46,793 nucleotides of DNA, from positions 1 through 46,793 of the forward strand of contig CAUTYX010000012.1 of NCBI GenBank assembly GCA_963542695.1, given 5' to 3'. Below, one piece after another: positions 8,186 to 16,708 of the stretch (its first letter is position 1; every line of letters begins with the position of its first letter). Under the pieces are notes generated by a model. That model ran no database searches. It saw only the letters and a list, made by a program, of their open reading frames with translations, and was not told where the DNA came from. The stretch is from RUG100 sp963542695. GTDB lineage: Bacteria > Bacillota > Clostridia > Peptostreptococcales > Anaerovoracaceae. The position numbers and the translations under genes are program-made.

Positions 8186-9512
8186 AGGAGTAGTGATACC
8201 GATCTTTATATCTCTTCATGAGAGCTATGGTCATGATGGCGGTGACGGCTTCGGCTGCAAAGGTGGAAAGCCAAAGTCCTGTGGTGCCAAAGAAATAGGA
8301 CAATGCAAAAGCAAAGGCAATCACCGTCACCAGTGTTCTGGAGCTGGAAACCAATGCCGAGATGCCGCCGTTTCCATAGGCAGTAAAAAAGCCTCCGCCG
8401 AAAATTGTCAAGCCGCAAACCAGGAAGGAAGGGGCAAGGAGGCGCATGCCGGTAACTGCCATGGCATATAGCTCCGTACCCGGTGTTGCAAAGGGCCGAG
8501 CCATAATAGGAGCAGCAAAGAAAAAAGCAACGGAAATAATCACTGCAGAATACAGTAAAAATTCTTTTGTGTAATGAAGGACGCGGTTTACAATGTCGTA
8601 TCGCCCGGCTCCGAAGAAATAACTGATTAGCGGTTCTACTCCAACGGTAAAACCCATGTGAATGCAGGCCACGACAAAGTGAATACTAAAGGCGATGCTC
8701 AAAGCGGCAACGCCGGTAGAACCGGCAAGATGCAGCATAATTTGGTTAAAGAAATAGGTGTTGATGCCTTCGCTGGCTTCGTTGACAAATTCACTGCTGC
8801 CGTTGGCAAAGGTATGACCGATAAATTTCCAGTCGGCAATAGGCTTTTGCAATTTCAGATTGGTACTGCGTTTGATAAAATAAATGGTTCCAATGGCAGC
8901 GGCAATCCATACGCCGCAGACAGTACCCCAGGCTGCGCCTTGGATGCCAAAGTCTAAGAGCCCCATTAAGACAAAATCCACAATCATATGGACGGCTCCG
9001 CTGATTAAAGATAACACCAAAGTGACTCCGGGGTGGCCGTCCACACGTATATAATACTCAAAGATGACCTGAATAAAAGCAGCGGGAAAAGCCCAAATCA
9101 AAATTTGCATATAGTCTTTACAAAGGGTGGAAAGTTCTCCACTGGCTCCTAAAAACTGACAAATGGGATGCAAAAAACCATATGTGCAGGTGATTAGAAT
9201 AGCAGACAATGATAGTGCAACGATGCAAACGGTGGAAAATCGCCTATTGGCCAGACGATTTCTGCCGGCTCCCATATCAATGGCAACCAGTGCCGAAGAA
9301 CCACAAGCCAACATCACGGAAAAACCCCACATGATGCCGATGACAGGGTAGGCGATGGAAATGGTTGCAAGAGCATTTTTTCCTACAAATATAGAAACAA
9401 ATAGTGTATCGATAAGGTAGTAAACACCTAGAACCAGCTCCATAATTACCGATGGAACTACGAACCGGGTGAATTTTTTTCGTGTAATGTGTTTAGAAAA
9501 AGCTTCCTCCAT
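8175..9512 (-). CDS. MATE family efflux transporter
   Basis: About 445 residues with twelve hydrophobic helices in two pseudo-repeats of six, as in DinF/NorM-type MATE exporters. Typical segments are VPSVIMELVLGVYYLIDTLF (helix 1), FVGKNALATISIAYP and, in the second half, AALSIAFSIHFVVACIHMG and GVEPLISYFFGAGRYD. It should expel drugs or metabolites in exchange for Na+ or H+. An ATG further upstream in frame (9584) would include the promoter; AAGGAGA at 9515-9522 fixes the start at 9512. Divergent from, and probably controlled by, the MerR gene at 9612. Confidence 0.92.
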   Translation of the reverse strand: MEEAFSKHITRKKFTRFVVPSVIMELVLGVYYLIDTLFVSIFVGKNALATISIAYPVIGIMWGFSVMLACGSSALVAIDMGAGRNRLANRRFSTVCIVALSLSAILITCTYGFLHPICQFLGASGELSTLCKDYMQILIWAFPAAFIQVIFEYYIRVDGHPGVTLVLSLISGAVHMIVDFVLMGLLDFGIQGAAWGTVCGVWIAAAIGTIYFIKRSTNLKLQKPIADWKFIGHTFANGSSEFVNEASEGINTYFFNQIMLHLAGSTGVAALSIAFSIHFVVACIHMGFTVGVEPLISYFFGAGRYDIVNRVLHYTKEFLLYSAVIISVAFFFAAPIMARPFATPGTELYAMAVTGMRLLAPSFLVCGLTIFGGGFFTAYGNGGISALVSSSRTLVTVIAFAFALSYFFGTTGLWLSTFAAEAVTAIMTIALMKRYKDRYHYSFIH

Positions 9513-9534
9513 AATGTCTCCTTTACAAATATTT

Positions 9535-9565
9535 ATGGTAAACTGTATAGTAAGTATATAGTCAA
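9535..9565 (-). promoter_or_regulatory. MerR-type promoter and operator of the MATE gene
   Basis: Read on the minus strand: TTGACT (9560-9565), a 19-bp spacer, then TACCAT (9535-9540). The long spacer is the hallmark of promoters activated by MerR-family regulators. A 21-bp inverted repeat (9542-9562, ACTGTATAG against TATATAGT with two imperfect positions) fills the spacer. The predicted transcription start lies just before the ribosome binding site, giving a very short leader. Confidence 0.75.
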
Positions 9566-9611
9566 GGCATTTTGTGTTTTTCATAAAATAGACAAATCAA
9601 GGAGCAAAGTA

Positions 9612-10427
9612 ATGAGCAGCGGAATGAACAAATATTATACAGCCGGTCGTTTTGCGGAACTGTGCGGTGTGTCAAAACAGGCTCTGTTTCACTACGACAA
9701 AATTGGCTTGTTAAAGCCGGAGAAACGAAAGGAAAACGGCTATCGCTACTACAGTTTCAAGCAAATTGAGATTATGCAGATGATCAACATGCTAAAAGAA
9801 CTGGATATGCCTTTGCAGGAAATAAGAGAATACATGGATCATCGATCTCCGGAAAACCTGGAACGGCTGCTAATAAAAGAAAGCAAAGAAGTCGATCGAA
9901 TTATGGAGGAAGTTCGCTGGGCTCGCCATTACATCCGCGCCAAGCTTCGCAGAACCCAGGAAGCTATGGAAGTGGAATATGGAAAAATCAAAATTCGTTA
10001 CTTTGCCGAAGAGCATTTCATCATTACTCCTTTTGAAGGAAAAGACGATGACCGTCACGAAGCGGAGAACATTGCCCGTCACGTAAACTATGTGCACTCC
10101 CAAGATGTATATAGTTCGTATGCAGTAGGAAGCATTGTGTCAGTGGAAGATTTACACCAAGGCAAATACAAATATGCATACAACTACACACGAATTGACA
10201 GTGCCGAAGATAAATATAATTATGTAAAGCCGGCAGGGGATTATTTGACGTATTACGATCCATATGGGTATCGAAACCTTTCCCGTGCCGCCGGTGACAT
10301 GCTACAGTATGCAGAAGAACATGGCCTTCAATGTGGTCAGTATTTTTACGAAGACCAGCTGCTGGATGCCTTGTCGGGAGCTACTTGGGATGAGTATCTG
10401 GTGAAGCTGTCTGTTCGCGTAAAATAA
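9612..10427 (+). CDS. MerR family transcriptional regulator (multidrug-sensor type)
   Basis: About 271 residues. The MerR helix-turn-helix is at the N-terminus (YYTAGRFAELCGVSKQALFH, then YDKIGLLKP and NGYRYYSFKQI), followed by a dimerisation helix (residues about 75-120) and a C-terminal domain of about 150 residues that resembles the GyrI/BmrR-type effector-binding domain in length and in its strand-rich, aromatic pattern. Start chosen at ATG 9612, with AAGGAG 7 bases upstream; the open frame extends further back but into the promoter region. It is divergent from the MATE exporter and most likely activates it on binding a cationic drug (inference from family). Confidence 0.9.
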   Translation: MSSGMNKYYTAGRFAELCGVSKQALFHYDKIGLLKPEKRKENGYRYYSFKQIEIMQMINMLKELDMPLQEIREYMDHRSPENLERLLIKESKEVDRIMEEVRWARHYIRAKLRRTQEAMEVEYGKIKIRYFAEEHFIITPFEGKDDDRHEAENIARHVNYVHSQDVYSSYAVGSIVSVEDLHQGKYKYAYNYTRIDSAEDKYNYVKPAGDYLTYYDPYGYRNLSRAAGDMLQYAEEHGLQCGQYFYEDQLLDALSGATWDEYLVKLSVRVK

Positions 10428-10486
10428 AAATATCTGCCACTATATGTTTCAAAGCAACAAAATAGGAATACTAATACAACATGATT

Positions 10487-10513
10487 CTAGCACTCTTTGA
10501 TTACGAGTGCTAA
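10487..10513 (+). promoter_or_regulatory. CIRCE element (HrcA operator)
   Basis: Left arm CTAGCACTC (10487-10495), nine-base spacer, right arm GAGTGCTAA (10505-10513). This matches the CIRCE consensus (TTAGCACTC-N9-GAGTGCTAA) at 17 of 18 arm positions. It lies 50 bases before the lon start, which implies HrcA repression and heat induction of lon. Confidence 0.92.
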
Positions 10514-10562
10514 ATGTGAAAATGAGTAACGGAGAGACGTTACATGTAAGGAGGAAAGAATC

Positions 10563-12888
10563 ATGGCAGTAATTCCTGTATATAATATGTTGCTTGTTCC
10601 TAATGCCAAAGTGTATTTTAAAACATCTACTTATGCCAAAGTCAGCGGCCGTCAGCCGACCTTGTACGAAAAGACGATTTTTCTCATTCGGCGCCAAGAA
10701 CCCGGCGAGGAAGATGGCAGGCAAGTCGTTGTTGCAGAGGGAAACCGTGCAGATGAATTTTATGAAATCGGTGTTACCGGTACGGTTACCGAGGTTAACA
10801 AGCATGGGTATGTGGTCATCGACACCGATAGTAGGGTCAATATTGATCAAGTAAAGATTACCTCTGATGGAACCTTGGATGTAGCGCTGAGCCATCGACT
10901 GGATATAGACGATCTTGACAGAGACGAGGCTCGGGAACGGCTGGAAAAGGTAAAGAAAACCATGCTGGATTTTGCCGAAGACAAGGAATGGGGACCCTAT
11001 ATGAAAGGGTACATTTCCCAGTGGGACACCATGGAAGCGGCTGCCGGAGCTATGTCTCCATGGATTGTAGAAACCAACGAAGAGCGGTATGAAATACTGG
11101 CAGAAGACAGCCGAAAAAAGCGGTTTGAAATGATGGAAAACCTGATTTATGAAAACCTGGAAGTTTTCAAAATCAACACCGAGGCAAAATTGGCGCAGGA
11201 AGAAGAATACCAGCAGGTGTATCGTGAAAATGCCATTAAAAAGCAAATGGATTACCTGCAGAAGGAATTGGATGAAATGCATCCGGAGGATATTTCCGAT
11301 ATTCGGCGTTTGGAACTAGCCATTGAAGAATCGGAAATGAATCGGGAAGCCAGAAAAGAAGCCAACAAGGTTTTATCTCGTTTAAAGCAGGAGGGCCAAA
11401 AAGGGACAGAGTATGGCATGCTTTCGGATTATCTGGAATTCCTAACAGCCTTGCCTTGGAAAAAGAACCCTGCCAAATCCATTAACATTGGCAAAGCAGA
11501 AGATATTTTAAAGGAAGACCACTTTGGCCTTGAAAAAGTACGCAATCGGGTTTTGCAGCAAATTGCTGTAATGAATCTAAAGAGAGAACAGTCCGGATCC
11601 ATTCTTCTCTTTGTGGGAGCGCCGGGGACAGGGAAAACCAGCATTTGTCGTTCCATTGCCAAGGCTTTGGATCGTCAATACGTCCGTGTATCTTTAGGCG
11701 GTGTTCGTGATGAAGCTGACATACGAGGCCACCGGAGAACATACATTGGAGCGATGGCCGGTCGCATTATAGCCGGTATTGAAAAAATTGGCGTATCTAA
11801 TCCGGTAATGGTACTGGACGAAGTGGACAAATTGTCTGCCGGCTATAATGGAGACCCGGCAAGTGCATTACTGGAGGTGTTGGATCCGGAACAAAACAAC
11901 ACCTTTACCGATCACTATATGAATGTGCCATATGATTTGTCTGATGTACTGTTTATCTGCACAGCAAACTCCCTGGAAACTATTCCGGAGCCGTTGTTAA
12001 ACAGAATGGAAGTGATTCCCTTCAGTGGCTATACGCCTGTTGAAAAAGTGCAAATTGGAGAGCGTCATCTGCTGCCAAAGGCATTGGAGAAGACAGGGGT
12101 GCCCAACGAAAAGATTGAATTCCGACTGAAACTATGGAAGCAATCATTTCGCAATACACCAGAGAAGGCGGTGTACGTGGATTGAAGAAACGACTGGAAA
12201 CCCTGGCAAGAGCAGCCGCTGTAAAGATTATCAAAGGCAATAATCAAAAGTTGGTCGTTGAACCAAAGGATTTGCGAGAGCTTCTTGATATGCATCCTAT
12301 TCGTCAGCGGAGTGTGGATGAAAAAACAAATCCGGGCATTGTAACAGGGCTGGCGTGGACCAGTGTTGGCGGTACCATATTGTATATTGAAACATTGCTC
12401 AATGAAGGCAGTGGCAAGATGACTATTACCGGCCAACTGGGTGAGGTGATGCAAGAATCGGCAAAATTGCCCTTAGTTTGGTAAAATCCCTTTTCCCAAA
12501 GGAAGCCGGTATATTGTCAAAGAAAGATTTGCACATTCATGTGCCCGATGGTGCAACGCCCAAAGACGGACCTTCGGCAGGGGTAACACTGACAACGGCA
12601 TTATCCAGCTTGTTAACCGGAAATGCGGTGGATCCACACATTGCCATGACAGGGGAAGTTTCCTTGCAAGGGCGTGTCAATCCCATTGGCGGCCTGCCTG
12701 AAAAGTTAATGGCGGCACAGCGTGCCGGTGTTACAAAAGTCTTTGTTCCGGTAGATAATGTGGATGATTTAGACGATGTAGCAGAAGAAGTAAAAGAGAA
12801 ATTAGATATTGTTCCTGTCAAACATATTCGGGAAATCCTTAAGGAAACCGGTGTATTAAAAGAACAGCCGCTGCCATCTGTGGTATAG
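10563..12888 (+). pseudogene. lon: ATP-dependent protease Lon (endopeptidase La), two frameshifts
   Basis: Together the three frames encode a Lon of about 775 residues. Frame one has the N-terminal substrate domain and AAA+ domain with Walker A GAPGTGKT (about residue 352) and the Walker B-region segment NPVMVLDEVDKL; it leaves frame near 12120, where GAATTCCG would need one more A to continue as IEIPTETMEAI. The second part (AREA of REGGVRGLKKRLE through the start of the protease domain) leaves frame near 12465, where GCAAAATTGCC again lacks one A (expected AKIALSLVKS). The third part holds the catalytic serine in KDGPSAGVTL and the lysine in GGLPEKLMAAQ. As written no product contains both ATPase and protease domains. 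An excellent AAGGAGG site precedes ATG 10563, and CIRCE lies upstream. All active-site residues are preserved, so sequencing error or very recent loss is likely. Confidence 0.9.
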
Positions 12889-12895
12889 ACAAAAA

Positions 12896-12946
12896 CAAAG
12901 AGACCGTTGCCGATGATAGACGTTCAAAGGCCGGTCTCTTTGCTTT
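12896..12946 (+). terminator. Terminator-like hairpin after lon
   Basis: Perfect 11-base arms CAAAGAGACCG (12896-12906) and CGGTCTCTTTG (12932-12942), with a 25-base loop, followed by CTTT. The stem is strong but the T tract is short. Confidence 0.6.
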
Positions 12947-13157
12947 AGGTATATAGTTCTGTAGGTCAGATCGCAAAGTTTTATCAGCATTGACCAACGA
13001 ATTTTAGGAGAATACTCGTTCTTATCGTCAATGCCGGCAGGACTATATTCCTTTAAATTGTATGTATAGTATGTTCCAAAGAGCTATAGGTGACAATTTT
13101 GAAATTGTTTGAAAAAGGTATGAATGTGGTGTAATTCTTAATACTTTCTTGCGATGG

Positions 13158-13191
13158 ATAGCAAGATTTATATAACAAAATAGCAAGATTT
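13158..13191 (+). promoter_or_regulatory. Direct repeats upstream of the AraC gene
   Basis: ATAGCAAGATTT at 13158-13169 and again at 13180-13191, each followed by T/A-rich TATATA-like sequence. The 22-bp offset (two helical turns) is what an AraC-type monomer pair binds. They lie 50-85 bases before the AraC start, so autoregulation is plausible. Confidence 0.5.
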
Positions 13192-13241
13192 TATATATTA
13201 TGGTAGGATGTACATAGAAATACGACTGAAAAGAGGAAGTT

Positions 13242-15053
13242 ATGTTACGAGAAACCATAAAGTATCATCGGAATACCCATTTTTCTATTGGGTTTTCCAA
13301 TATATACCAGGAGCCGCCTCATTACCACAGAGAAATGGAGATGACACTGGTTTTAAAGGGAAGTGTACGATACAAAGTCCATCATCAAGAATATTTTGTT
13401 GCCCAAGGGCAAATTATTGTAGTGGATACTTGGGATTTACATCGCATTGTCGAATCCTCCAAAGATGTTGTGATGTTGACTTTCCACGTGGATTTGGAAC
13501 AATTCGCCAATATCTATCCCAATATTGAGTTTATGATTTTTGCTTGTGGTGGCGGCAGTAACGAAACACCGGAACATCGCCAGCGTATGCAAAACAAAAT
13601 TGCGCTGCTGGCAGACCATGTGGCGGAAATAATGATGATCTGTCAAAACGACGGAGATAATTCCTTACTTTTGAACCGAAAGATTCATCAGTTTATACAA
13701 ATTATGGTCAATCAGTTTCAGGGCTTTGTTATTGAGGATAACGAATTTCGAGCCGGGGATGATGATGTAAACCCTATGGATTTGGATAGAATGTATCGAA
13801 TCATCTCCTATATGTACACCCATTACACAGAGAAGATTACCTTGCAGGATTTAGCCAAGATGGAACATTTGAATATGTACTACATTTCCCATGTTATTCG
13901 AAAAACCACCGGCCTTAACTTCCAAAAGTTTATGAACTATATTCGCATGGAGTATTCGGAAAAAGCGCTATATGACAACCGATTGACACTGACCCAAATA
14001 AGCGAGAATTGCGGTTTTTCTTCACTTGCGTATTTTAACAAAATCTTCAAAGAGTGGCATGGGGTAACGCCTTCTGCTTATCGGAAAGCCATTTCATTGC
14101 CCCTACGAAAGAGTCACGGCTATATTGACCAGGGAAAAGCCATGGAACTGCTGGCCAATTACACCAGCAGCCAGAAGGCAAAAGGACGACCGGAAAAAGT
14201 AGTCCCAAGCCCGGAACATCTAGTGATACGTGTGCCCCAGCAACGAAAACGAGGGCGGGACTTTCATCACACATTTCCTTTACACCTGGCAGTGATTAGC
14301 CGCGGTGATATTATCGGTTTGATGCAGTATAAAGAAGAAATTATGAAAATTCGTCCGGCACGCATAATGGTTGCAGAGACAAAACAAGGGATGGCTCTTT
14401 GTGGTTCTTTGGAAAAGAATATCATAAGCCAACTAAAAGAGACGTTCCTGAAGCAAGGTATTATACTGGAAATCTGTCAACAGGCGGAAGAAATTCCCCT
14501 GTATGCACATAGAGAAACGGCAGCGGCAGCTTTTTCGGAAGAAGTGAAAAATCCATGGCGATATTTGACCATTGTAGAGCAGCAGATTGCACCGGAGCAA
14601 AGGGAAGATTCTCAAAGGCCGGCGGGACTCTTTACCTTTGAAGGCTGGCCTACCGTTTGGTATTTCATGCATCATTCTTTGGCGCAGGTGGAAGGTGTCC
14701 TTGAAGAACAGCGAAAGGACTGTTTGTTAATTCGCGGTGATGCAGTACGTCATTTGTTGGCTAGCCGGCAAGAAGCAGTGGGGAGCCTAGATATTCATTT
14801 GGAATTTCAAAGTATAGATTATCCGGAATCTGTTTGGACTTGGCGTCTTACGTCGCAGCAAAATATTGAGAGTGTCAAAGCCTTGTCTAAAACACTACCG
14901 GAAAAGGATAGCGTATTAGGAAAGCAGATTGTGACATATTTGAAGGGCGATACGGAATACCAACCTGTTGCTATGACACCGGGACTGCGTTGGGATACCA
15001 CTGTTTCTCCCGGAAATTTTGTTATGGAGACCTTTGTAAGACAAGAGCTGTGA
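13242..15053 (+). CDS. AraC family transcriptional regulator with long C-terminal extension
   Basis: 603 residues, twice the usual AraC length. An N-terminal cupin (residues about 20-110; HREMEMTLVLKGSVRYKVHH, DTWDLHRIVES) precedes the two AraC helix-turn-helix motifs (about 190-285; ITLQDLAKMEHLNMYYISHV and LTLTQISENCGFSSLAYFNK, ending in GVTPSAYRK). The remaining 315 residues resemble in place and length the glycosyl-hydrolase-39-like barrel seen in some AraC/XylB-type regulators; GLFTFEGWPTVWYFMHHSL looks like the related segment, but I see no convincing catalytic glutamates, so it would be a degenerate sensor domain. No sugar-catabolic operon adjoins it. Start with GAGGAAG 4-9 bases before ATG 13242. 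Confidence 0.85.
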   Translation: MLRETIKYHRNTHFSIGFSNIYQEPPHYHREMEMTLVLKGSVRYKVHHQEYFVAQGQIIVVDTWDLHRIVESSKDVVMLTFHVDLEQFANIYPNIEFMIFACGGGSNETPEHRQRMQNKIALLADHVAEIMMICQNDGDNSLLLNRKIHQFIQIMVNQFQGFVIEDNEFRAGDDDVNPMDLDRMYRIISYMYTHYTEKITLQDLAKMEHLNMYYISHVIRKTTGLNFQKFMNYIRMEYSEKALYDNRLTLTQISENCGFSSLAYFNKIFKEWHGVTPSAYRKAISLPLRKSHGYIDQGKAMELLANYTSSQKAKGRPEKVVPSPEHLVIRVPQQRKRGRDFHHTFPLHLAVISRGDIIGLMQYKEEIMKIRPARIMVAETKQGMALCGSLEKNIISQLKETFLKQGIILEICQQAEEIPLYAHRETAAAAFSEEVKNPWRYLTIVEQQIAPEQREDSQRPAGLFTFEGWPTVWYFMHHSLAQVEGVLEEQRKDCLLIRGDAVRHLLASRQEAVGSLDIHLEFQSIDYPESVWTWRLTSQQNIESVKALSKTLPEKDSVLGKQIVTYLKGDTEYQPVAMTPGLRWDTTVSPGNFVMETFVRQEL

Positions 15054-15169
15054 GACAAGAAATGTAAAAACAAGAAATAGCATTGGAGAAGACGATATTC
15101 TCCCTTGTTTGCGAGGAGCGGGGAAATGACCTATAATTTAGTAATAACTACTTTTTAGAGGGCAAATAG

Positions 15170-16708
15170 ATGATAAAAGCAGAGGACAATGACAATATAG
15201 AACAATACCGGGACTTGGCCAAGGAGATGCTAGAAGTGTCCCGCTTTAGCCTGATGAAAAAACTGCGTTTTCTTGACCGTGCCTTGTTTCGCATGCCGTT
15301 GCTGGTATCAGAGAAGGTGATGGCGTATGGAACCAATGGCCGCATGGTTTGGTTTCAACCGCAATCTGTCTTTGAGGATTATAAAAAAGAAAAGAACTTG
15401 CTTACCCACGGGTTCTTACATATGGTGCTCCACTGCATCTACTGTCATCCGTTTCAATCTCAGCAAAAGCAACAGGCGTTTTGGAACGGTGCCTGTGACA
15501 TGGCTGTTGAAAAGACCATTTTGGAGTTGGATTTGCCGGAAACCACCTTGGAAAAGGATGGCTACCGCCGGGGCATAGTGGCACAGTTAGAAGAAGATAT
15601 GCGGGATATGATAGCACCTAATGATGACTCTAAGGCTGCCAAAACATTGGCAGGAGCCTTTCGTCCCGGGAGAGCCGGCAAGATCGGGAAAAAGCGTCCT
15701 ATTATGATGACTGCCGATACCATTTACGACTACTTTATTCGCTTCCCGGAAATGGGAGAAGCCTATTTGCAAGAGATGTATTCCGGTAAGGAAGATGATT
15801 TTTCTTTTGATGATCATCAGCAGTGGCTGGCCAAGGATATTTTTTCCGTAAAGGAGGCAGCAGAAGCAAAAGAGTATCGCACTGATGTTGCCACCGGTAT
15901 GATTGGCTGTCATGAAGCGGAAACCGGAGAAGAGGAAGGTACTTTTGAAGAAGACATCCACGAAGTCCTGGCAGGCCAAGGTCAGAGTCAGTGGGAAGAC
16001 ATAGGAAAACAGGCCCAAAACGATTTAACCGTTTCTTCCAAAGAAAAAGGCAGTGGTATTGGGAACATGTTGCAGAATTTGCGAAGCCTACAAAAAGAAA
16101 CCTATGATTACGGCGATTTTTTGCGGCGCTTTGCAGTATTGGGAGAAGAGGTTCATATTAACCCGGAAGAATTTGACTATATTTACTACACATACGGATT
16201 GCAGCTCTATGGGAAAATGCCCTTGCTGGAGCCTTTGGAATATAGAGAAGCCAAGCGTATTCGGGAATTTGTTATTGCCATTGATACGTCCGGTTCTTGC
16301 AAAGGGGAGACGGTGCGGAATTTTCTCAACAAGACGTATAACATATTAACAGAGCGAGAAAGTTTCTTTGAAAAAATCCATTTGCATATTATTCAGTGCG
16401 ATGAAAAGATTCAGAAAGATCATGTCATTACCGGCAGAGAAGACTTTCGTCAGTTGATGGAAAACCTACCTTTAAAAGGGTTTGGAGGAACGGATTTTCG
16501 GCCGGTTTTTCGGTATGTAGACGGACTGCTGGAGCGTCACGAATTTCAGCAATTAAAAGGGCTGATATATTTTACAGATGGCTATGGAACCTTTCCCGAG
16601 GCGATGCCGGATTACGAGACAGCCTTTGTCTTTGTCAACGACGGGTATGCCATTCCGGAAGTGCCTTCCTGGGCGGTGCAGTTGATTCTTGAGGAGGATG
16701 CATTTTGA
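15170..16708 (+). CDS. VWA-like protein with inactive metallopeptidase-type N-terminal domain (DUF2201 family)
   Basis: 512 residues. The N-terminal part resembles DUF2201_N, a zincin-like domain; the expected HExxH motif reads HGFLH (residues 80-84), so the catalytic glutamate is missing although H80, H84, H88 and H93 could still bind metal. The centre (about 190-290) is acidic and probably flexible. The C-terminal VWA domain has an intact MIDAS: DTSGS (372-376), T in GFGGTDF (441) and D in YFTDGYG (470). Such VWA proteins pair with MoxR ATPases in chaperone-like complexes. First gene of a three-gene operon: its TGA overlaps the TTG start of the MoxR gene. Confidence 0.85.
   Translation: MIKAEDNDNIEQYRDLAKEMLEVSRFSLMKKLRFLDRALFRMPLLVSEKVMAYGTNGRMVWFQPQSVFEDYKKEKNLLTHGFLHMVLHCIYCHPFQSQQKQQAFWNGACDMAVEKTILELDLPETTLEKDGYRRGIVAQLEEDMRDMIAPNDDSKAAKTLAGAFRPGRAGKIGKKRPIMMTADTIYDYFIRFPEMGEAYLQEMYSGKEDDFSFDDHQQWLAKDIFSVKEAAEAKEYRTDVATGMIGCHEAETGEEEGTFEEDIHEVLAGQGQSQWEDIGKQAQNDLTVSSKEKGSGIGNMLQNLRSLQKETYDYGDFLRRFAVLGEEVHINPEEFDYIYYTYGLQLYGKMPLLEPLEYREAKRIREFVIAIDTSGSCKGETVRNFLNKTYNILTERESFFEKIHLHIIQCDEKIQKDHVITGREDFRQLMENLPLKGFGGTDFRPVFRYVDGLLERHEFQQLKGLIYFTDGYGTFPEAMPDYETAFVFVNDGYAIPEVPSWAVQLILEEDAF

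Noticed and set aside
8010..9351. Long plus-strand open frames opposite the MATE gene (8010-8471, 8658-8957)
   Set aside because: They lack ribosome sites and recognisable motifs and mirror a clear transporter on the other strand.
13022..13157. A small gene between lon and the AraC regulator
   Set aside because: Only short frames without ribosome sites; the phased repeats and promoter explain the region better.
15170..16708. An active metalloprotease in the VWA protein
   Set aside because: The motif is HGFLH, lacking the catalytic glutamate of HExxH.
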